Shown here: positions 34,848 through 43,161 of the stretch, piece after piece
Layout: every line of letters starts with the position of its first letter
Numbering within the stretch: position 1 is the stretch's first letter
Assembly: GCA_913062815.1 (NCBI GenBank)
Contig: CAJXWZ010000018.1
Location: 1 to 64,000, forward strand
DNA length: 64,000 nt
Source: an uncultured Colwellia sp.
GTDB taxonomy: Bacteria > Pseudomonadota > Gammaproteobacteria > Enterobacterales > Alteromonadaceae
Direction of reading: 5' to 3'
Program-made: the position numbers and the translations under genes
The notes under the pieces: model-generated
The model's database searches: none
What the model saw: only the letters and a program-made list of their open reading frames with translations
Told to the model about the DNA's origin: nothing

Positions 34848-36236
34848 ATGAAAAAGTACTTTGCTAAAACTATTTTATTGAGCTCAGGCTGGGCGTCGGA
34901 TAAAACTATTACCATAGACGATGGCGTTATTACACAAATCAGCTCTGACAAAAGTGCAGATGCTACCATTCTTGCAGGAGCAGTCATTCCTGGCATGGTT
35001 AACTGTCATTCTCATGCCTTTCAAAGAGCTTTTGCTGGTTTTAGCGAACAAGGCAGCGAAGGACAAGATAGTTTTTGGACTTGGCGCAAGGTAATGTACA
35101 AGTTTTTAACTCAGCTAAGTCATGAAGATGCCCAAGTCATAGCCGAGCAACTCTATATAGAAATGCTTAAAATGGGCTACACTCGGGTCGCTGAGTTTCA
35201 TTATTTACATCATGATATTAACGGCAATACTTATTTAGAAAATTCGAGTGTAGATAATAAACTCGCCACCATGGCAGAGGCTATATTTAAAGCAGCGCAA
35301 AACGCAGGTATTGGCTTAACTATGCTACCCGTTTTATATCAATATGCCGGTTTTGGTCAACAATCGCCTAATGCAGGCCAAAAACGATTTATTAACTCCA
35401 CCGCACAATTTAACCAATTAGTAAGTGATTGCTACGCGTTTACTAAGCAATATGAAAATACTAACATTGGTATAGCCCCCCATTCATTACGAGCCGTTGA
35501 TAAACAAGCAATTCAAGCATCCGTTGCACATGTTCGCTCTCTTGATAGTAAAGCGCCTATACATATTCACATCGCCGAACAACAGCAAGAAGTGAATGAT
35601 TGTTTAGTTCACTACTCAAAAAGACCCGTTCAGTGGCTTTTAGACAACATTGAATTGGATGAACACTGGTGCTTGATTCATGCCACTCATATAAATGCAC
35701 AGGAACAACAGGGTATTGTAGACAGTAAAGCTATTGCTGGAATCTGTCCAACAACAGAAGCCAACTTAGGTGATGGCATTTTTCCTGCTACTGAATTTTT
35801 CGCTTTGGACGGTACCTTTGCCATTGGCTCTGACAGTCATATCTCTGTTAATCCAGTTGAAGAATTACGCTGGTTAGAGTATGCACAACGCTTAACAAAA
35901 CAGCAAAGAGCGATACTTTCCTCTAATGAAACAGCATCAGTGGGACAGAATTTATGGCAAAAAGCAGCTATTGGCGGTGCTCAGAGCACCAACTCAAATA
36001 CCGGTGAAATAGCAATAGGAAAACAAGCAGACTTACTAGTACTAGATGAAGAGAGAACCTGTCTTTTTGCTAACAAGAATCAACATATACTCGACAGTGT
36101 TATTTTTGCTAGTCAAACAAATACCATTAAAGATGTTATGGTTAACGGCTGCTGGGTGATTCAAGGTGGAGTGCATACTAATGAACACGCAAGTAAGAGC
36201 AATTTTGCCAAGCTATTAGCAAGACTATCCTCCTAA
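34848..36236 (+). CDS. hutF: Formimidoylglutamate deiminase
   Basis: A 462-aa amidohydrolase. Metal-site motifs are NCHSHAFQRAFAG (about 52-64), HIHIAEQQQEV (about 243), a catalytic His in LIHATHIN, and SDSHISVNPVEELRW (about 327). HutF deiminates N-formimidoyl-glutamate to N-formylglutamate and ammonia, which HutG then cleaves. HutH, HutU and HutI are not in this window. The pair HutG-HutF forms one operon. Confidence 0.9.
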   Translation: MKKYFAKTILLSSGWASDKTITIDDGVITQISSDKSADATILAGAVIPGMVNCHSHAFQRAFAGFSEQGSEGQDSFWTWRKVMYKFLTQLSHEDAQVIAEQLYIEMLKMGYTRVAEFHYLHHDINGNTYLENSSVDNKLATMAEAIFKAAQNAGIGLTMLPVLYQYAGFGQQSPNAGQKRFINSTAQFNQLVSDCYAFTKQYENTNIGIAPHSLRAVDKQAIQASVAHVRSLDSKAPIHIHIAEQQQEVNDCLVHYSKRPVQWLLDNIELDEHWCLIHATHINAQEQQGIVDSKAIAGICPTTEANLGDGIFPATEFFALDGTFAIGSDSHISVNPVEELRWLEYAQRLTKQQRAILSSNETASVGQNLWQKAAIGGAQSTNSNTGEIAIGKQADLLVLDEERTCLFANKNQHILDSVIFASQTNTIKDVMVNGCWVIQGGVHTNEHASKSNFAKLLARLSS

Positions 36237-36244
36237 TTAAAATG

Positions 36245-36601
36245 TTACAGCATGCTTTCATACTGACTAATGGTCTGACAGACTTTTGCTTGGTTACTTC
36301 GATGGAAGGTGGCATTACGCTTTTTAGCTTTGCAATGCTCATTGTAGAAATTATTCACATTGGCTCGAGAGGACGTTATTTCTTTTAATAAGTCGACTTC
36401 CCTTTCAGAAAAACTATTCAATTGGGGCTTTAGATCAATAAATATTTTATCCGCTTTTAAGCGCACACTGGTATCGCTAAATTCTGAAAAGCCATCCAGC
36501 AAAGTAGACCTTGTCTCATCATAAAATTTAGTGACTTCGGGTTGTGGATAAAAATGTAGAAAAATTGCCGCTGCAACGATTAAGATCAATATATTTTTCA
36601 T
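36245..36601 (-). CDS. Small membrane-anchored unknown protein
   Basis: A 118-aa protein with an N-terminal transmembrane or signal segment (residues 3-17) and a helical periplasmic part with two cysteines. No family recognised. Monocistronic, convergent with hutF and ending 9 bases after its stop. Confidence 0.5.
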   Translation of the reverse strand: MKNILILIVAAAIFLHFYPQPEVTKFYDETRSTLLDGFSEFSDTSVRLKADKIFIDLKPQLNSFSEREVDLLKEITSSRANVNNFYNEHCKAKKRNATFHRSNQAKVCQTISQYESML

Positions 36602-36708
36602 ACAGCCCCGTATATTAGTATGCTCTAATTTATGCTATTCTCACTGGTGACAATAGCATAGTATTTTTTTTTATACTAATTAGCATCTCCCAGCTTTAAG
36701 GATTTATC

Positions 36709-38148
36709 GTGAGCCCTGACGACAAGCCATTATCATCAAGCGCAGCTAAAATTTCCGTAAAAAATGTAAAAATTCACCCCGCAAAAAATGGTCACGAACG
36801 ATATAAGCCTGGAGATCAAATCTATGTGCGTAAAAATTCGGGTTTTTTTCAACGTTTAAGACAACGTATGAACTTAGTATATTTTGCCTTTTTCGCACTG
36901 CTACCTTGGTTGCAATTTAATGGTCACCAAGCAGTGTTATTTGATATCAGTGAGCAACGCTTTACCCTGTGGAGCTTAACTTTATGGCCACAAGATTTAA
37001 CCCTTTTAGCATGGCTTTTCATCTTTGCTGCCTTTCTGCTCTTTTTTGTTACTACTTTCGTTGGCCGCGTTTGGTGTGGTTATATGTGTCCTCAAACCGT
37101 ATGGACTTTTATTTTTATCTGGTTTGAAGAAAAAATTGAAGGTAGTGCTAATCAACGAAGAAAACTTGACCAGCAAAAAATGACTGGCAAAAAACTACGG
37201 AAAAAAATACTTAAACACAGTAGTTGGTTGCTATTTTCTTTATTCACTGCCATGACGTTCGCCGGTTATTTTTCGCCGATGAATGAACTTTTCATTAATA
37301 TCTTCTCGTTCAATACTAGTGTAACTATGGCTGTAATTTTAGCTTTTTTCACTTTTGCTACTTATGGCAATGCGGGTTGGATGCGTGAAACAGTTTGTTT
37401 GCATATGTGCCCTTATGCACGCTTTCAATCAGCCATGTTTGACAAAGATACCATGACAGTTGCTTACAATAACGTACGAGGTGAAAACCGTGGCGCAAGA
37501 GGTAAAAAGCAAGACCCTAAAGCATTGAACCTTGGCGATTGTATTGATTGCAATTTATGCGTTGAAGTATGTCCAACAGGCATTGATATTCGCAATGGAC
37601 TGCAATATGAATGTATAAATTGTGGTTCATGTGTTGACGCTTGTGATGGTGTTATGAAGCGAATGAATTACGATCAGGGTTTGATTAGTTACACTACCGA
37701 ACATGATCTAGCAGGTAAAAAGGTTGGTTTAGTGCGTTCAAAGCTAATCGGTTATGCTGTGGTGTTACTTATCATGAGTACAATGCTGATACTAGAGATT
37801 GTCAACAGAATACCATTGTCCCTTGATATTATCCGCGATAGAACTGAGCTTGCTAAAGAAAACTTTAATGGCGAAATAGAAAATGTATTTACCTTAAAAA
37901 TTCTTAATATGTCGCAAACGGATAATACTTATAAACTATCCGTAAAAGGAATTGAAAATACTCAATGGCATGGCAAACAAGAGATTATAGTTAAAGCAGC
38001 AAAAGTATATACCTTACCTATTAGCATTTCTGTTGACCCTTATGAACTGAAAGGTTATATGACTGACATTAGTTTTACTGTTGAACAAGTTTCACCTAAA
38101 GGTGATGTTAGTATTGAACAGGAAAGTCGTTTCTTTAATAAACGGTAA
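36709..38148 (+). CDS. ccoG: Cytochrome c oxidase accessory protein CcoG
   Basis: A 479-aa membrane protein (RdxA/FixG family). TM segments are at about 45-65, 87-112, 158-178, 185-205 and 343-360. Two [4Fe-4S] ferredoxin clusters are encoded: CIDCNLCVEVCP and CINCGSCVDAC. CcoG handles copper for assembly of cbb3-type cytochrome oxidase. The start is GTG 36709, with AAGGA about 8 bases upstream. The ccoNOQP genes are not in the window. Confidence 0.9.
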   Translation: MSPDDKPLSSSAAKISVKNVKIHPAKNGHERYKPGDQIYVRKNSGFFQRLRQRMNLVYFAFFALLPWLQFNGHQAVLFDISEQRFTLWSLTLWPQDLTLLAWLFIFAAFLLFFVTTFVGRVWCGYMCPQTVWTFIFIWFEEKIEGSANQRRKLDQQKMTGKKLRKKILKHSSWLLFSLFTAMTFAGYFSPMNELFINIFSFNTSVTMAVILAFFTFATYGNAGWMRETVCLHMCPYARFQSAMFDKDTMTVAYNNVRGENRGARGKKQDPKALNLGDCIDCNLCVEVCPTGIDIRNGLQYECINCGSCVDACDGVMKRMNYDQGLISYTTEHDLAGKKVGLVRSKLIGYAVVLLIMSTMLILEIVNRIPLSLDIIRDRTELAKENFNGEIENVFTLKILNMSQTDNTYKLSVKGIENTQWHGKQEIIVKAAKVYTLPISISVDPYELKGYMTDISFTVEQVSPKGDVSIEQESRFFNKR

Positions 38149-38182
38149 ATCGATCACAATAATCATAGGTAAGTAAGAAAAT

Positions 38183-39160
38183 ATGGCGCAATTTGATTTC
38201 AAATCTTTGTCTCCTGACACCATAATAGATGGTCTTGAAGAGGCTGGTTTTAACGTTGATAGTGGATTACTAGCACTCAATAGTTATGAGAATCGTGTTT
38301 ATCAATTTCATGACGAGCAGATGAACAAATATGTTACCAAGTTTTATCGTCCTCAACGTTGGCGATTGATACAAATTCAAGAGGAGCATGATTTTTCTTT
38401 TGAGCTAGAAGAACATGAATTGCCTATTGTTGCGCCATTAAAAAGAGAAGGCAAAAGTTTATTCGAGCATCAAGGTTATCATTTTGCTGTTTTCCCTTGC
38501 CGTGGTGGTCGCATATTTGAAGTAGATAATTTAAATCAACTCGAGTGGATGGGACGTTTTGTCGGCCGTATTCATGCCGTTGCTGCACAAAAATCATTTA
38601 CTCAAAGACCAAGCTTCAACGTAGATGAGATGCTGTTTCAAGCGAGCGAGACTATTGAACAAAGTAGTTTTGTTCCTAGCACTTTAACTAAACCCTTTTT
38701 TACTATTTTAGAACAAGTCATTGACGTAGCAGCAAAACAATACCACGTAGAGCAACAAATACGTTTGCATGGTGATTGCCATGCTGGCAATATATTGTGG
38801 CGAGATGAAGGACCTCACTTCGTTGATCTAGACGATTGCCGCACAGGACCTGCCATTCAAGATTTATGGATGATGTTATCAGGCGATCGCCAACAACAAT
38901 TGTTACAAATTGATACGCTATTAATGGGATATGAAGAGTTCTTTTCATTTGAACCTTCACAGCTTGTTTTGATAGAATCATTAAGAACTATGCGCGTTGT
39001 TAATTATATGGCATGGTTGTGTAAACGTTGGCAAGATCCAGCTTTTCCTCGTAATTTTCCTTGGTTTAACACTGAAAAATACTGGGAACAGCAAATACTT
39101 ATGCTAAAGGAGCAAATGTCAGCATTGCAACAGCCTCCGTTGAGCCTGTTGCCGATATAA
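38183..39160 (+). CDS. srkA: Stress response kinase SrkA (YihE/RdoA)
   Basis: A 325-aa protein kinase-like enzyme of the aminoglycoside phosphotransferase fold. The catalytic loop is LHGDCHAGNILW (H and D/N residues) and the metal-binding loop FVDLDDCRTGPA. SrkA counters MazF-linked death and Cpx envelope stress in E. coli. It is followed after 44 bases by dsbA, exactly as in E. coli, where srkA and dsbA form an operon. Confidence 0.92.
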   Translation: MAQFDFKSLSPDTIIDGLEEAGFNVDSGLLALNSYENRVYQFHDEQMNKYVTKFYRPQRWRLIQIQEEHDFSFELEEHELPIVAPLKREGKSLFEHQGYHFAVFPCRGGRIFEVDNLNQLEWMGRFVGRIHAVAAQKSFTQRPSFNVDEMLFQASETIEQSSFVPSTLTKPFFTILEQVIDVAAKQYHVEQQIRLHGDCHAGNILWRDEGPHFVDLDDCRTGPAIQDLWMMLSGDRQQQLLQIDTLLMGYEEFFSFEPSQLVLIESLRTMRVVNYMAWLCKRWQDPAFPRNFPWFNTEKYWEQQILMLKEQMSALQQPPLSLLPI

Positions 39161-39204
39161 TAAATCACCCGCTTAAAATTTTAATAGCCATGTAGGAAGA
39201 AAGA

Positions 39205-39852
39205 ATGAATAAAATACAACAGTTATTTATGGTGTTGTTAATGCCACTGTTAGCTTTTTCAATGACCGCAAGTGCGAGCAATTACACGGAAGGCAAACAA
39301 TATACTAAAGTAAGCGAAGTCGCTTCAAGAAACGTAGAAGTACGAGAATATTTTTCTTTCTATTGCCCACATTGCTTTCGTTTTGAACCTTTCATGGAAA
39401 GTGTCAAAAAAGATTTACCTAATGATGTGAGATTTGAACGCAACCATGTTGATTTTTTACGTGCTGCTTCTCCAAAAATTCAAGGAATGCTGAGTAAAGC
39501 TATCGTCGTTGCTGAGCAACTTGATATGGAGAAAAAGTTAATAAATGCGCTATTTAAATACATCCATGTACAACGCGCAGTTATTACTTCTGAAAAAGAT
39601 ATCCGCAACATTTTTGTATTAAATGGCGCAGATGGTGAAAAATTTGATCAATTGATGAAAAGCTTTAATGTAAACTCAAAAGCTAACGCAATGAAGAAAA
39701 ATCAGGATACGATGTCAAAGAAAGGTGCTTTATCAAGCGTGCCAACTGTATTTGTTAACGGTAAATACCGCATAAATGTAAAAGAATTAGACAAAGATAA
39801 TTTTGAACAAGATTACCGAAACCTTATCAATTACTTACTAACCTTGAAATAG
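39205..39852 (+). CDS. dsbA: Thiol:disulfide interchange protein DsbA
   Basis: A 215-aa periplasmic oxidase with a signal peptide (1-24). The active site is C54-P-H-C57 in SFYCPHCFRF, and the cis-Pro loop is SVPTVFVNG. It introduces disulfides into exported proteins and is reoxidised by DsbB. Second gene of the srkA-dsbA unit and followed by a terminator. Confidence 0.93.
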   Translation: MNKIQQLFMVLLMPLLAFSMTASASNYTEGKQYTKVSEVASRNVEVREYFSFYCPHCFRFEPFMESVKKDLPNDVRFERNHVDFLRAASPKIQGMLSKAIVVAEQLDMEKKLINALFKYIHVQRAVITSEKDIRNIFVLNGADGEKFDQLMKSFNVNSKANAMKKNQDTMSKKGALSSVPTVFVNGKYRINVKELDKDNFEQDYRNLINYLLTLK

Positions 39853-39861
39853 TTGATATGC

Positions 39862-39894
39862 ACAAAGTAGCTCATAGAGTATGAGTTACTTTGT
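39862..39894 (+). terminator. Terminator of srkA-dsbA
   Basis: A 14-bp stem (acaaagtagctcat with atgagttactttgt, one G-T wobble) and a 5-base loop, followed by cttttatt. It lies 10 bases after the dsbA stop. Confidence 0.75.
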
Positions 39895-39913
39895 CTTTTA
39901 TTCATGACCTAAT

Positions 39914-42058
39914 TTATTTATCAAATAAACTTTGTAGCAAATTTTCTTTTGCTTTAATAAACTCTTCTTGTGTTAAAAAACCTTGTTGTTTAAGGTCTAC
40001 CAATTTCTCTAAAGCATTTACTAATTCAGTATTTACGGTATTACTTGGCTGCACGGCTTCTGCTACATTCACATTCGCGGGTTTACTTCTGTACTCAGTA
40101 GATGAAACCACTTTGAGGCTTTTTGACTCTGCCATTGTTGGCTGAGCAACCGGTCGAATCGCTGCCGCTTGATTATGTAATGGGGCCTGATCTAAATGAT
40201 GTTTATTTGTTTCCTTGTCTACTGTAGAAGTTTGTATTGGCTTTTCTACTCTTTGTGCTGTGTCTTTTTCATTTATTTTTTCCGCTATAAACCAGCACCA
40301 ATCGATGACATCCTCAATAACTTTCGTGTAAGTTCTTTTAGTTATACGGTCGCTGCCCTTACGCATATATAAGCAAACAGTATAGTTTTTTTCATTAAGA
40401 TCAGTAAATAACAAACTGACTTGCCTAACCTTACCATCTATCATTTTGTGTACCTGTTCGGCTACAAACAAATCACGTAATGCTTGCTCTTTACTATCGT
40501 TAAACCCGTAACCACTTTGTTTATTGATCACATTGATACTGTAGCCATTTAGCTGTACGGTACATTGACCGATAGCGGCAACTTCTAGTATTGTATCTGT
40601 CGTCTTTTGATGACGATGATATAAACCCATTTGTTGCTGCGATTCACTCAACTCTACTTGCGCAAACTGTTTTCGCACTACATGTTTTGCCGAAAAAACA
40701 TTGCGCTTAATAATATAAAAAATAAGACCAGCGGCAATTAAGAGGACTACGACAACATAACTACTCAGAACTGACGTGGTTTGTTGATTGCTATCAGCAG
40801 GTATGTTATTGACGTTCAAACCACTGGCAAACTTTGATGAAATTTGGAATACCACACCCTCGGAATTATCTACGACAAGTAATTCATCGTCTTTATTACT
40901 GCTCAAGGTAATATGATTATCACTTGCCAATTGTTGAGTGGTAAATTGCCATTCTTGCTGTGGCGTATTTTCGGCATTGTCTTGAACAGCTACCTGAGCA
41001 TGCTTATTCACTGATTCTATTTGCCAATTTTGTTTGTTTTTCGTTAGCAGTAGCAACTTATTTCTTAAATTAGGTAACTGTCGACCATGATAGAATTGAA
41101 TATCTTCAATTAACCGATCTCCTCGATAAAGTACATTGTTAGGCTCTTTGTTACGCAAGTCTTCAGCGCCTGTAGTGAGCGATAAGAACGATTGATTGTT
41201 ATAAAAGTGAGAGAGTAAAAGCTCCGTACTATGTTTGTCAGACCAAGAAAATTTCTTAATATTTTGCCCACCGAGCAAATATATCTCATCCTTAATCTTG
41301 GCATCTTTTATAAAAGGATTTGAGTTAGGTATAGTGTAACTGCGTAAGCCAAATTTAGCGGGATTAATACGTAAGATAACACCTGAATATAACGGGGGCT
41401 GTTCCGCCAATCCATTTATAGCAACAAATAATAAGCCAAAATCATCATTCCATGATTTAGCATATGGACTAAATGACATGTGCTTAATCGTCATACTTTT
41501 TTCTGGTACTGCAATTCTAATTATTTCACGTTTACTTTTAGCATCTACCCTTTGGTGCTTTGCTGAGCTAAATTGCCACTCAGTAATAACCGCATCAAAC
41601 TTTAGCGTTAACTTGCTATCTCGCTCCTTTAATCGTTTAGTGTTGCTTTCTTTATCTTGTGCTTCAAAGTGAGCACTATAAAAAGTGCCATATCCCAATT
41701 GATCACGCAAAGAAAAATTTGGATGCAAAGCAATAGCAGATAATTCGAATATTGATTGCCTTTGATGACTTGTATTTAGCTCTACAATTGATTGTGTTAC
41801 TTTCATTCCATCTTCAACAAGGTACATATTACCTTTAGCATTGAAAGCGAAATATTGTTGATTATTACTGGGATTTCTCACTAGTGGCAACCAGCTTGCA
41901 TTTTCAATCTGGTTTAAACCCAACTGTGAAATATTATCGAACTGTAACTGCTCACTTTGCGCAACAGTCATGATAAGCAGTAAAGAAAAAAAACCTATAC
42001 GTTTAATCTTACGAGTCAAATACCAAGAAAAATTGAAGAAATGCCGTTTAATATTCAT
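39914..42058 (-). CDS. Membrane-anchored beta-propeller-like protein with SHOCT tail
   Basis: A 714-aa protein. Signal or TM segment is at about 18-35, and residues about 38-405 are a glucose/sorbosone-dehydrogenase-like propeller (FELSAIALHPNFSLRDQLGYGTFYSAHFE). A TM segment follows at about 425-450, then a cytosolic mixed region. Residues about 680-714 are a SHOCT domain (LEKLVDLKQQGFLTQEEFIKAKENLL). SHOCT motifs are found at protein ends and often oligomerise. The catalytic His/Arg of soluble glucose dehydrogenases cannot be confirmed, so it may be a sensor instead of an enzyme. Confidence 0.6.
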   Translation of the reverse strand: MNIKRHFFNFSWYLTRKIKRIGFFSLLLIMTVAQSEQLQFDNISQLGLNQIENASWLPLVRNPSNNQQYFAFNAKGNMYLVEDGMKVTQSIVELNTSHQRQSIFELSAIALHPNFSLRDQLGYGTFYSAHFEAQDKESNTKRLKERDSKLTLKFDAVITEWQFSSAKHQRVDAKSKREIIRIAVPEKSMTIKHMSFSPYAKSWNDDFGLLFVAINGLAEQPPLYSGVILRINPAKFGLRSYTIPNSNPFIKDAKIKDEIYLLGGQNIKKFSWSDKHSTELLLSHFYNNQSFLSLTTGAEDLRNKEPNNVLYRGDRLIEDIQFYHGRQLPNLRNKLLLLTKNKQNWQIESVNKHAQVAVQDNAENTPQQEWQFTTQQLASDNHITLSSNKDDELLVVDNSEGVVFQISSKFASGLNVNNIPADSNQQTTSVLSSYVVVVLLIAAGLIFYIIKRNVFSAKHVVRKQFAQVELSESQQQMGLYHRHQKTTDTILEVAAIGQCTVQLNGYSINVINKQSGYGFNDSKEQALRDLFVAEQVHKMIDGKVRQVSLLFTDLNEKNYTVCLYMRKGSDRITKRTYTKVIEDVIDWCWFIAEKINEKDTAQRVEKPIQTSTVDKETNKHHLDQAPLHNQAAAIRPVAQPTMAESKSLKVVSSTEYRSKPANVNVAEAVQPSNTVNTELVNALEKLVDLKQQGFLTQEEFIKAKENLLQSLFDK

Positions 42059-42209
42059 ATTTTTTGAAGTGTCGCAATTTAATATCTATATCAAAGAATA
42101 GCAAGAGAGAGGGAATATGCACAAACATATATTTTATCTATTTGTAAAACAAGTAAAAGAGATATGAAATTGAATTTTTCTTTTCTTTTCTTTTCTAAGA
42201 GTTTGTAAA

Positions 42210-42241
42210 AAGGGTTAATTGTTGAAAAACAATTAACCCTT
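42210..42241 (-). terminator. Terminator of the tandem-OB SSB gene
   Basis: A perfect 14-bp stem (aagggttaattgtt with aacaattaaccctt) with a GAAA loop. On the minus strand it is followed by TTTTTA and lies 117 bases after the stop at 42358. The 42059-42357 stretch otherwise holds only a pyrimidine tract near 42178-42195. Confidence 0.8.
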
Positions 42242-42357
42242 ATAGTAGCACATATTGAGTACTAAGCTTTTTCATTCAAGTTAAAAATTAACGGTAACTT
42301 CGTTTGAACATGCGGTGCTTCCTACAACTATCTCAAACCAAGCCAGTAAAACATAAC

Positions 42358-43047
42358 TTACGACAGCAAATGTACACTCTTAGCTTCAATGAATTGGGTT
42401 TTATCCGCTGTTGTTAAGTAACTTAACTTACCTTCCACCATAACAGCATCACCTGCTTTCGCATGTTCTGCTAAATATTGTGCTTGTTTACCCCAAACTT
42501 GCATTTCTTGTTCAACTTTATGACTTTGCCAACATTGCTTGGCCATTGAATAAGTTTGATGATTAATTGCAATGCTTGTTTGCAGCAGTTTTTTATTGTT
42601 TTGAGTGGTGATTAATTGTGGATCTGCGGTGAATTTAGCGCTGCAAAAAATTTGATTTATTGTTTGAGTGTAAGCCTTGCTATATTTTTGTATGAAATTA
42701 GCATGGACTAAACAAGCATTGGAATTGGCAGTGCCACTCTTCGCTGGGCCCTTGTTGGGTATTATATTACTTAAATAACCTTGCACTAAAATAATATCCC
42801 CTTTATCGGCATTCAGCAAAGACTGTTCCACTAGATCTCCTTCTACTTTAACATGGTGAAAACTAGCCCACTCTTTATATTGTTTAGTCTTTTTATCTAA
42901 CCATTTCGATCGAGTAGCGATAGTAATTTCTGCGATTGCTGACACGGGATTTGCTCTATAGCGAATATCAGGTTTAGCGACTAAATTCCCCAATAATGTT
43001 ACTGCACATAAATGTCGCTCCTGCACAGGCATAATGTCTTTATGCAT
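42358..43047 (-). CDS. SSB-like protein with two tandem OB folds
   Basis: A 229-aa protein. OB1 (about 10-115) begins LLGNLVAKPDIRYRANPVSAIAEITIA and has WLDKKTKQYKEWASFHHV. OB2 (about 130-228) has FCSAKFTADPQLI, SIAINHQTYSM and MVEGKLSYL. Each half follows the SSB pattern, a G-x-L/F core, a strand, and then a KGD-type VEG turn. The acidic DDDIPF C-terminal tip of housekeeping SSB is absent. Single-stranded DNA binding is inferred; it may act in recombination or competence. Divergent from the YfiR-kinase gene. Confidence 0.7.
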   Translation of the reverse strand: MHKDIMPVQERHLCAVTLLGNLVAKPDIRYRANPVSAIAEITIATRSKWLDKKTKQYKEWASFHHVKVEGDLVEQSLLNADKGDIILVQGYLSNIIPNKGPAKSGTANSNACLVHANFIQKYSKAYTQTINQIFCSAKFTADPQLITTQNNKKLLQTSIAINHQTYSMAKQCWQSHKVEQEMQVWGKQAQYLAEHAKAGDAVMVEGKLSYLTTADKTQFIEAKSVHLLS

Positions 43048-43161
43048 AATAATATGGCTCTTATGGTATTTTTGGAGTAAGTTTATACTATATTAAGACG
43101 TATTTCTTTTTTACATGACTTACTAGCTAACGGGCAATTTATTTTAAGATCTCAATAGATT

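Noticed and set aside
42178-42195. Short ttttc repeats as a phase-variable tract
   Set aside because: Only three units, not inside a gene and next to a terminator; low-complexity composition explains it.
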